Assembly (NCBI RefSeq): GCF_001723175.1
Contig: NC_064653.1
Coordinates: forward strand, 3,472,001 to 3,536,000
DNA: 64,000 nt
Source of the DNA: Penicillium oxalicum
Lineage: Eukaryota; Ascomycota; Eurotiomycetes; Eurotiales; Aspergillaceae
Direction: 5' to 3'
Shown: in pieces, positions 33,523 to 42,620 of the stretch
How the letters are laid out: each line of letters starts with the position of its first letter
Numbering within the stretch: position 1 is the stretch's first letter
Position numbers and translations under genes: made by a program
The notes under the pieces: model-generated
The model's input: only the letters and a program-made list of their open reading frames with translations
Told to the model about the DNA's origin: nothing
Database searches by the model: none

Positions 33523-36500
33523 TCAGTCCACAATAACGATAGGCCGTCCTTCTGGTACGGCATATCGCGGAGGTGGCCGTGGCTCGACCCGCTGGACATA
33601 GATCGGACGATTGGATTCGGCCATCTGGAAGGCCCGTGGATCATGAGAGTGTCTGTACCCACGTCAGAATATCTTCACCTTGACACTGCACAATGTCCAC
33701 TGTACAGTGCATTGGACGCAATAGATGCCAAAAAGAAGATGCAAAGAAAATACTTACCGCGATGGGTTGGGCCCGGCACTAGGGCGTCTGTCACGGGGAG
33801 CACCAATAGGTTTACTATAGTGTTCACGAGGACTGGGATGGAGTTGCCGAGGCGGCTGGTCTTGAGCAGACTGCACCAGACGCGGGCTTCGAGGCTGCCG
33901 ACTTCCAATGGGGCCTGAAGCACGCGATGAGTCGTACGGGATCTGCTGCTCAAAGATTCTGGCCCGTGCCAACGGGCCACGGTCTGCTTCAACATGGAAC
34001 ACCTGTGGAATCCTCAACGGTGCCTGATGCGAGTCCATGGGAGTGGGGCGAGATTCACGAATGTCGACAGAACGGACGAATCCGTCCGCATACTGCTTTC
34101 CCTGGGTAGAAGCATGGTGCACAACAGGGTGGCCACCGTCGGCGCAGGGCCTCAAACTGGGCACGTATCCTTCGGTCCGTGCAAGACGAACGCGATCTGA
34201 TCCAAAGCTACGATCATGTAAGTAAATGGGCCGCCCGTCCGCCCGTGTGGCATCAGCTGGGGGACCAAGGGTGCGATCCGTGGAGTACATAATCCGGTCA
34301 TGATGAGGGAAGCCAGGCTGGGTTCCTGCGGAATATGGCCCGTGAGGGTGGATCATGTGTGGCCGCTCCAAAATGGGCCTGGCGTTCGAGCTACTTTGAA
34401 ATCCAACAATGGTGGTATTCCTCTGAGGTGGGTATCCCAAAGTCTGAGAATGTTTCGTAGGTGGTGATCGATCATGACGGAGATAGAGCCTGTCCTGGGT
34501 ATGAGGCGGGACAACTGGGGTCTCTTCCTGGCGATGGCTCCTTCGTAGCCCCGCCGAGATTGGGTTTGCATCAATACTCTGTCGTCCGCCATGGCCAGCT
34601 GGAAGTACAACATGTGGCTCCTGATACGCAACTCGTCTTCGCTTGACCTTTGGATCATCCGGGCTATCTGGGGCGGTGGCAACAACATGTCGAGAGGGCT
34701 CATCCTGTGAATAAACTGGAGTAACGGAGCGGAGTGACATTCCTTGCGTCAAATGGACAAGACGGCCGTCTGCATACCGTTTATCTGCAAAAGCCGCGGG
34801 ATCGGCCATTTCAATGGAAGGGACTGGCTCCTCACGATTCGGTACCGTCCTTGATTGAATAGATTCTGGGAGTTCCATGTGAGATTTCATTCCGGTTCCT
34901 TTCTCAGCATATGACTCCTGCGGCCTATGTGGTAACGCTGGACCATCTGTCCCATTGATAGGTGACGGCGGAGGCAGTTCGGAGCGGCCATGGGAGCTTT
35001 TCGCCGGAGGATAGTTGCTCGGGGCATGAGCAGAACTAGCAGGAGGATAGACTTTGGCGCCAAGATGTGAAGCTCGAGGAGATTTCTGTGTGGTTAGCGT
35101 CACTGATCTTCCAGTCGCTCTGGGATTGGTCATCGTAGGTTCAAATTCTTCCCGCGGTCGTCTTTCACGTGGCCCAGGCAGGTCACTTCCAGGCCTAGCG
35201 TCAGTAAACGCAAGGGGAGGAGCTTGTTGTGGGCGACTTTCGTGATAATATTTTCTGTATTGCACTGTTGGGGCCTTGTCGACCGAGAAACTGCCCGGGG
35301 GTTCCGGCACGCCATGAATGACGATAGGCCGGCCGGGGATTCCCACACTCTGCCGATCACCAAAGATCGTATTGCTGACGGAGACAGGTTTGGTGGCATT
35401 TGTTTCCGCCCGATACCGATTCAGAGCGCGATTCCAGGCTTGATACCTGCTGAATCCGCGGCGATTGATGGCATTATGAGCAGGAGCTCTGGTGACTATC
35501 CTGAATCCAGGCGGGAACTCTTCAGAGTGCTCACGCGCAGGATCATGATGGTACGTAGTCGGTGTAGCCCTCACAGGTCGAGTCTGTACCTCGTGGATCT
35601 GGCCAGTGTCTGAAAGTATTTCGACGCTGCGGTCTCGAGCGTTGTCTTGCACAAGCAACTCGTCTTCCGTTTCACTGTCATCGTCATCTGAGATAACGAT
35701 CACTTCACGGAAAACATCTTCCAGAGCAGTCTGTCCGTTCTCGTCATCCCCACGCCATGCGATGACCTTATCTAAGGTCCGCTGCTCTACTTCAGACCTG
35801 GCTTCGTGGAACGACTTCTGCTTCAAGAGGCGATCGTAATCAGTGTAGAGATGGCGGATGTGCGCCACAACGGCCAGCTGTGCTCTACGAGCCAGAGGAA
35901 GTTCCGATGCTGTGCCGACCTTTCGTTGACCCTGATATCGGAGAGACAGATATCAGGCTCCTGAGATCTCTTCCATTCATTCCAGCTCTCCAGAACCAAC
36001 AGCGCACTCACCTTCTGAAATGCCGTTTTAATGATTTGGTTAAGATCGTTGTCGGGGATGTTAGGAAACAAGTCCCTAATCGCATCTCTCGCCTCGGTGT
36101 TGATGGTGATTTGATCCACTTCAGAACTTGCCGTGGTGTCCTTTTGCAGACCCCCCAGTGTGTGGAACGGGACTGCTTTTCCCGCGCTGGTAAGATAGAG
36201 ACCCAGCTCAGAGCACACAGCAGCAACAACAGTGCTTGGAAAGTGGTATCCGATTCTATGAACGTGCTGCGACAGGTTATGCGTACCCATGTGTGGTGTT
36301 GTCTAGGTCACAAATAAGCAAATCGACATTGAGGAAAGATCGAGGATGAAGGGAGCCAAGACGAGAATATCAGACGTACCGAGACAGCGTAGACCTGAAG
36401 CCCGTCCCTGCGACATCGCTCCTTGCAAGCGGTTGTCAAGGCAGGGTTGCCTGCTGGGATGAAAGTGAATCCACTCGGTGCCTGAGCTTCAAAGCATATC

Positions 36501-36694
36501 TATTTGTGCTCGATCAGAGACCATCCCGCAATCTACGATTCCGGCACATGGACACAAACCACACTTCGTAGCTTCTTCTTTTCCTGCGTGATAGCCTCCA
36601 TGATCACCTTGTGCTTGCGGGCTCGTCTTTTGATAGCACGGCTAGGCGCACCTCGAACCGCAGCAGTGGCGGCCCGTCTCACAACCCTGGCCAT
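33523..36694 (-). CDS. DUF2293 domain protein with long disordered C-terminus
   Basis: Function is unknown; it is a family of fungal proteins with a short conserved N-terminal domain. The model has five exons: 36694-36548, 36481-36380, 36302-36012, 35931-33758 and 33652-33523, giving 947 residues. The N-terminus is very basic (RRAATAAVRGAPSRAIKRRA). The conserved block includes GFTFIPAGNPALTTACK, HVHRIGYHFPSTVV, ARDAIRDLFPNIPDNDLNQI and RRAQLAVVAHIRHLYTDYD, then FHEARSEVEQRTLDKVI. From about residue 260 it is low-complexity, proline-, arginine- and serine-rich, with an acidic patch (DDDDSETEDE). It ends VQRVEPRPPPRYAVPEGRP plus a short hydrophobic end. The final intron must use the acceptor ending at 33653 to reach this tail in frame. 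The exon 1 donor is GTGCCG, which is weak, so that junction is less sure. Head-to-head with the LYR gene. Confidence 0.8.
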
Positions 36695-37163
36695 TTCTTC
36701 CTTACTTGGCTTTCAACGAAGCCTGATGGTGATTTCAGCTCAACACATCATCGCAGGACTAGGTGTATGACCGAGACGAGATGAAGATTTGAGAAAGATA
36801 CGGGGTCAGCAGCGATGGGTGGCCGGTTGGTAGAAACCATGAAGCCAGGGTTTGATTCTCCCTGGATGGTACCAGACCGGAGTCAAAGTAAGTGACACCT
36901 TGCAGGATAATACTTCTTGCGGTTTACTGGAAATTTGGTTCATATGAAAGAAGTAAGCCCAGGAGCTGCAGGATTTCCCTCCCAAACTAAGTGGGGAAGA
37001 TCTTTGAAGACGAAGCGATTGCGGCCCAAAGTCACATGGCCCGAATGGGACTAGCGTTTGCCTGAGGCCTGCGAAAGTGAAGCTGTCACCGCCCGATTAG
37101 CCAAACAGACTTTCGAGATCCCTTCGAGAAGCAGGCATCCAAGTCCAGGCTTCCATTCACGCG
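36695..37163. promoter_or_regulatory. Bidirectional promoter region DUF2293 / LYR-type gene
   Basis: The two start codons diverge and are separated by 469 bp. No gene or specific element was recognised between them. Confidence 0.5.
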
Positions 37164-37686
37164 ATGAGTTCGTCTCAATTAAAACACCGATTTTCTCGGC
37201 AGGATGTGGTTCACGCATACCGCCACCTCTATCGGCAGGGCCTCAAGGCTATTCGATATTCAACTCCCAGCAGGCATGTCCTTCGCACCTCATTGCGCGC
37301 TTCGTTTCGCAATTCTCCACCCACGGAATTCGACTCGATGAGAATCGCCAATACGCTCGGTTTCCTTGAGCGTGCCTGTAATACAGCAGGCCTTGAACAC
37401 AAGATCCTGAAGAACCTTTTACTATCTCGCTATTGGGAGTTGCCAAATATTGCTAAGGAGAGTCGAGTGTAAGTTCTCTTTTTTTCTTTCTTTTCTTTTC
37501 TTTTCTTTTCTTTTTTTTTGCGCGATTAGTCTGGTGGTGATTCAAAACGGTCGCTCACTGGCAGGCCCTAGTTTGCGAAGCTTAGGTCTCGGTAACGAAG
37601 AGCAAAAGCTCCGCAAAAGTGCCTATGACCAGCTAAGCTTGACACTCAAGCGACTCAATGAGAGTCTAGGCACATGTCTCAAGTGA
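37164..37686 (+). CDS. LYR-type (Complex I LYR-like) mitochondrial protein
   Basis: Two exons, 37164-37468 and 37530-37686, give 153 residues. The N-terminal part has the LYR-family pattern: a helix with VVHAYRHLYRQGLKAIRYST, where HLYR is the LYR tripeptide, followed by basic and aromatic residues, then a helix with FDSMRIANTLGFLERACN. LYR proteins are small mitochondrial assembly factors or subunits that bind acyl-carrier protein; the specific partner here cannot be told. The second exon begins inside what looks like the intron's pyrimidine tract; the acceptor is TTAG at 37526-37529, since the later CAG would put a stop in frame. The N-terminus is basic and serine-rich, consistent with mitochondrial import. 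The intron is unusual for its run of TTTTC repeats. Confidence 0.75.
37469..37529 (+). repeat. TTTTC-rich pyrimidine tract inside the LYR-gene intron
   Basis: This 61 bp intron is nearly all pyrimidine between its GTAAGT donor and the GCGCGATTAG acceptor, with five or so TTTTC units in tandem. It may help acceptor choice, but such tracts also vary in length between isolates. Confidence 0.7.
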
Positions 37687-38506
37687 AAGAGTTCTTACAG
37701 ACAATAATCACGACGACATCCTGGCTGTCGACCAGATATCGTCCTGCCGCTGATGTTCGCGCCTCGTGTTGGGCCTCCGTACGTGAGGTCGGGCAGACAC
37801 AAAGAGCTCCTCACAGCTACAATGTCAACTTCTGCATTAGGATTCGAGCATCAAAGCCTCGCTCTTCCGCTTGAGGATTACCCAATGTCCTCCCTCTCGC
37901 TGCGTTCCTGGCAAGCTTCTCAAAAGGGTCGCCCGTCCGGCCGCTTTCCGCCCTAGGGTCTGTCACGGGCTATGCTAGCCCGTCACAATAAAGTGACAGA
38001 GCGAGATTGTGCAATGTCCTCCGCATGATCTTGTATGGAGCTCTTGCAGCTCAAGTAGTGCAGAGGGGGATTCATCGGTTAGGCCATAGCTCTGCACAGC
38101 GCATGCGCTGCCGCCGACCGAATGAGGTCACAGATGGAGCAGACCACACGTGGGTCTAAAATCAGAGACATTTGTATTAAGTCCAAGAAACACTTAGCTT
38201 GCAGATTTCTCCCAGTGTCAGTGCCAGTGCTGCATTTAGAAAGATGGTAGTAAACTTTGCGTTGGAACCAACTGAATCAAGTATCCCGACATACTTCCCA
38301 AAGCAGACAGATCCACTCATCTGGCTGGATCTCCCAATAGACTCCTACCCTGGGATGTACCTGATACTTGTAATTTTGCCGTTCCGCGGGGTGCAATGAT
38401 GATTCAGCAGGCCCGACGTCACATGCCATTAACCTTCCCTCCACAGTTCACTCTCGATTTTTGATCATCGAGCAATAGGCCTCAACTTGTCTTGCTCGGG
38501 CCCTTC
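37687..38506. other. Spacer between the LYR gene and the RING ligase gene
   Basis: An 820 bp space without a supported gene. It contains a nested inverted repeat at about 37971-38000 (CTGTCAC...GTGACAG around GGGCT...AGCCC) that could form a hairpin. The short frames present have no recognisable motif. Confidence 0.55.
37971..38001. repeat. Nested inverted repeat (possible hairpin)
   Basis: CTGTCAC and GTGACAG are exact reverse complements, and between them GGGCT and AGCCC pair around a short ATGCT loop. The structure lies about 285 bp after the LYR gene's stop codon. No function can be assigned. Confidence 0.6.
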
Positions 38507-40839
38507 ATGAGCAGCTTTATTGACTCGATATTGACTGAACTTGGATTCCGCAGTCGCGTGCTTCATACGGCGGAAACTCACGACCAATTAGAGGCCTTGC
38601 CAAATGGAGAAATAACCGCGCCATCGAGCCCAAACGGAGACGCTGAGACTCAAGGCTCTGGAAAGGACCACAGAAAACTAAAGCCAATCAATGGAGACGC
38701 TAGCATTTTGCCTGACCGCGTCTTCTTCACAGCTCTACCGAAAGAGATGGATGGCCGGACCGCAGAGCTAGAGAGCTCTCAAACCCAACCTTCCCAGAAC
38801 CCGAGTGTCGACAATGAAACATCGACATTAACCAATATCCTTTCCACCGAATATGCTGATAATCACGTCACGAATATGCGAATAATCAATGGAGAGAATC
38901 AAAACTTTCTACAAAATAATACACCCGCTCCATATACAACACCGTTGCGCACCACATCAGGACTCAATTCAGACGAATCCGGGCATTTGCAGGATGCGAC
39001 GCAGGCCACGGGTGAGCTCAGTCGAGCCGCGCTACCCGCCGATGATGGAATGGGCTGGCTCAGAAAAAAATCCATGCTATTCGTGACTTGGACCTTGAGA
39101 GTAACGAGAAGGCCCGTATGGTTCACGAGTTGATGACAGCAAACTACAAATCCCGTCAAGTGCTCCAGCCTCTTTCACCAACAACATATTACGCGTCGCT
39201 GGGCATTCAAACCCCAAGTCATTCGCAGAGTCAATATCACTCTTCCGAGAATCAAGGCCTGTCTGGCCAGGTTCTCATTAGCCATTCACCCACAACTTCA
39301 ATCCCACAGCCTGAGATCCAATTTGTGCTAAGCCCGGACGACCTGCAGCCCACATACGCTCCAAAACTTGAACCAGAATCGCCAATCAATGACGAAAATT
39401 ATGTGGGTGACGAAGACCCAGACACGGAAGATTGCGATGAAGCTGTATTGGGTTGTCAGCACTATCATCGCAATGTGAAATTACAGTGCTTCACTTGCAA
39501 AAAGTGGTACACTTGTCGATTCTGTCACGATGCTGTCGAAAGCCATCATCTCATTCGACGAGATACCGAAAACATGTTGTGTATGCTGTGTGGTCATGCT
39601 CAGCCTGCCGCGTCAGTCTGTAGACAGTGTGGCGAGGTTACGGCCCATTACTATTGTGACATTTGCAAGCTTTGGGACAATGACAGCAAGAAAAGCATCT
39701 ATCATTGTCACGACTGTGGTATCTGTCGAATTGGACAGGGACTTGGCAAGGACTTCTTCCATTGCAAGGTAGGCGGGAAACACAGTCTTTTGTGGCAGTT
39801 TCAATCCGAGTCTAACCTGTTATAGACATGCTCGGTATGCCTGCCGATCTCGATTGAGGACACACACCGATGTATCGAACGGTCAACACAGTGCGATTGT
39901 CCCATTTGTGGAGACTACATGTTTACATCCCCAGAAACCGTTGTGGTGATGCGGTGTGGTCACAGTATCCATCACAAATGCCTGTCAGAATATTCGAAGA
40001 CCTCCTTTCGATGTCCAATCTGCAGCAAGACGATTTCAAACATGGAGTCAACCTTCAGAAATCTGGACCGCACAATCGAAAGCCAGCCTATGCCTGCGGA
40101 ATTTACAGATACGAAGGCTTTGATTTACTGCAACGATTGTGGCGCCAAATCCGTTGTCAAATATCACTGGCTGGGCCTCAAGTGTGATTTGTGAGTCCTA
40201 ATCATCCACCCGGTCCTGGGCCGAAACTGACCACAATCCAGGTGTGAATCTTATAACACAGCCCAGATTCGGGTTTTGCAAGGTGACGACGTTCCCGACA
40301 TTACAGAAGAAGTCGGGCTTGGATCAATGACGCCGCGTCCCCGGTCAGCGTCTGTTAGCACACCAGGAGAAACTGCAACCTCTCTGGCTGCTCTACACTT
40401 GAATGCCACACCGACCTCTCAGCACCTCAGCTCCTCTTTATCCACCGTCTCCGCTCAAGACACGAGATTTATATCATACAACATCACACATGGACGTGCG
40501 ATTTCGCCAGTCGTTCGCAATTATTTTGGTTTACCCACCGACCGCGAGCCGGAGAAACCCTCCAGTATGCCCTTTTTTGGAAATGCATTCCGGGCTGAAG
40601 GCGAAACCGACTATGGTGCCCTCAACTTCTTGAGTAAGAAACTGCGCGATCGATATGGATTCTTAGGAGGGGAATCATCAACCGCTGAACATGCTCCTAT
40701 AATTGCGGAGGATGATGAAGATGACGATGACGATGACGGCTCAGCCTCCTCATCCGATTCCTCGAATTCTGATCGGGAGGACGATGAAGAAGACGACGAA
40801 GAGGGTGATGAGTACATTGACATTTTCGGTCACCGATGA
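38507..40839 (+). CDS. CHY/CTCHY zinc-finger RING ubiquitin ligase (RCHY1/Pirh2 type), frame broken
   Basis: RCHY1-type proteins are E3 ubiquitin ligases with CHY, CTCHY and RING-H2 fingers and a C-terminal zinc ribbon. Exons are 38507-39768, 39826-40190 and 40242-40839, about 741 residues if the frame is followed across the break. A disordered Ser/Thr-rich N-terminus of about 185 residues is followed by DDGMGWLRKK, then the frame shifts at an A7 run (39064-39070): the zero frame stops at 39133 (208 residues, no zinc finger), while the -1 frame continues IHAIRDLDLESNEKARMVHE. Fingers follow: CHY from CQHYHRNVKLQCFTCKKWY, CTCHY from YYCDICKLWD to FHCKTCSVC, RING from CDCPICGDYMF to FRCPICSKTI, and the zinc ribbon YCNDCGAKSVVKYHWLGLKC. 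The tail is acidic (DDEDDDDDDG) and serine-rich. The start is the ATG at 38507; a TTG upstream was not used. The family is certain; whether the break is biological is open. Confidence 0.85.
39064..39070 (+). other. A7 heptamer at the frame break of the RING ligase
   Basis: Zero-frame codons are CTC AGA AAA AAA TCC, so the heptamer A AAA AAA sits in the phase needed for -1 slippage, and re-reading one A gives ATC CAT GCT, which restores the family-like sequence. A single missing A in the run (7 instead of 8) would have the same effect. Confidence 0.8.
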
Positions 40840-42620
40840 GCGAGCATCGATTGCCCGTCAGGCCATTCTCAAAGATGACCTCTTCGCTGCGGAATTTACG
40901 GGGAAGCCAAGACAAACAGTGCACCCATCGTTAGAATACAACTGAAAGAGACGCCCCCTCTCAGCTCCACTTCTTCGAAAGCATCGTTTATGCTTCTCAT
41001 CCTTTACACTCGCCATTGTCACTTCGCAAGGTCTGACGGCGCTTTACAAAGGGCAACGCTCGAGCACCTCGCTGATATTCAACCTTGTGAAATGAGAACA
41101 TCGCACGGATTTCTCAATATCACACATTCCCATGAGGCTCCGAACCCACTCCTGGATCAACTTATTCGACTCTGCAATGATTGGTGGGGCACATACAGGC
41201 GATGCGAATGATCAAAAAGGCTATCAGGCCAGGTCTCAATGACTGGAAACCCAATCCACCTTGAGATTCCCACGACTTCATGCAGTGTATGATCGAAGTA
41301 CCAGCGCAAACCCACGTAGCCTTGTCTTATTATTCCATTCGCAAAGAGATCGATTCGTGCCTTTGAGATCTCATCGGCCGGAAGTTCTATCTCAATCAAG
41401 GATTCATCGCTCGGTCTTCACACTGGAAGCATCAAAGCCAACAATTGGGCAACAGCATGTCTCTCGAGAAACAGCAATTCAGAGATTCTTTCAGACTTTT
41501 CCGAGCTATCTCCGATTGTTTTTCGTATCGGCGATACTCCTCGAAATTTTTTCACGTTCTCGTAGTTCTGAAGGCTGGAAGGATGCTCATTGGCCACTCT
41601 ATCAGCGATCGCGCATCCCATAGAATCGTATCTTGGTCCTCTTGAGACCGTTTTTGTCTTCATTCTCATGCTGACAGTGTAGTAACTTTCTAGGTGAGTT
41701 GAAATCTCTATATTTGATCGTGAGAAAGAATTTGTGTTTGACAATCGTCATTTCCACTAGTTGCCTGGAAATCTTCGGTGGGGTGGCGTATTTTCCAGTA
41801 GACGAATCTCTCCCAAAACATCCTTGTCAATCTTTTTGCGGTCTTTTCGTACGACTATATTCATGTTTGAAGAGATCATTGGGGGGGATAGCACCGCCTT
41901 TTCCTCCGTGTATATATCATGGTATTCTTGCCAGAGGCCACTGACTAGGATTCGTGATGATCCCTTCACTATCAATGTAAAGTAAACTTGTAAAGCATGG
42001 GAGACTCGGTGCTGCCCCAGGCCTCGGAACTGTGAGCCGCCTCCGCACCGGGCCGTGGGTGCCCCAGGCTGCAGGTCAGCTGAGCTAAGCGTCAGTGACG
42101 TGCTGAGATCCACGCCGGGGCCTCCGCTTCTGATTGCGGCCACGAGGTTCCATCTCATCAGTAATACGTCCGATACTCCAGACCTACCCGCTTTTGTGGA
42201 TGGAGAGCACCGAATACTTACGACTGCCCGGCTCGTCCACTCTGCCTGTTCTTGTCCTCTTTCCACCATGAAGCCGGTCCCCTGATTTGTTACTCCTCGT
42301 TCTATCCTGAAACAAAGCACGGATCTTTTCGCAAGCCTTCGAGCGTCCCTGGCATGAGCAGGCCCCTCCGCATTTGAGATCAACCGCAACGTACAGACAA
42401 GGGCTGGTCTCGCCCGGTTACCTACTCGCATTCTACAAATACTCTCGACCTAACTGCACGCCATCGGACCACGTCCAGCGACGAGTCTTTCTGTCAACAG
42501 CCACTGATCGCCCTCACCCATCGCTTATCAATACAGAACTGCCCCACCGCGTTCCCACTCCAGCCGCATTTCCCTCGAGACGCCCATCTTCGTCTCGTAC
42601 TGCCCAGGGGTTCGGGGAAG
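40840..42620. other. Spacer between the RING ligase and Sok1-like genes
   Basis: A 1.8 kb space with no supported gene. A 224-codon open frame on the minus strand (41757-42431) and another at 41157-41399 have no recognisable domain and no splice partners. The last few hundred bases are probably the promoter and leader of the Sok1-like gene. Confidence 0.45.

Noticed and set aside
36780..36880. tRNA-like T-arm (GGGTTTGATTCTCCC) at about 36847
   Set aside because: The T-arm-like hairpin is present, but no matching acceptor, D-arm or anticodon arm could be found at the correct distance.
38492..38506. Start of the RING ligase at a TTG, 15 bp before the chosen ATG
   Set aside because: The frame can be extended to a TTG, but fungal nuclear genes rarely start there and an ATG follows at 38507.
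41757..42431. 224-codon minus-strand open frame in the spacer before sok1
   Set aside because: No recognisable domain, no splice partners, and a low-complexity Arg/Ser/Gly composition typical of chance frames in GC-richer DNA.
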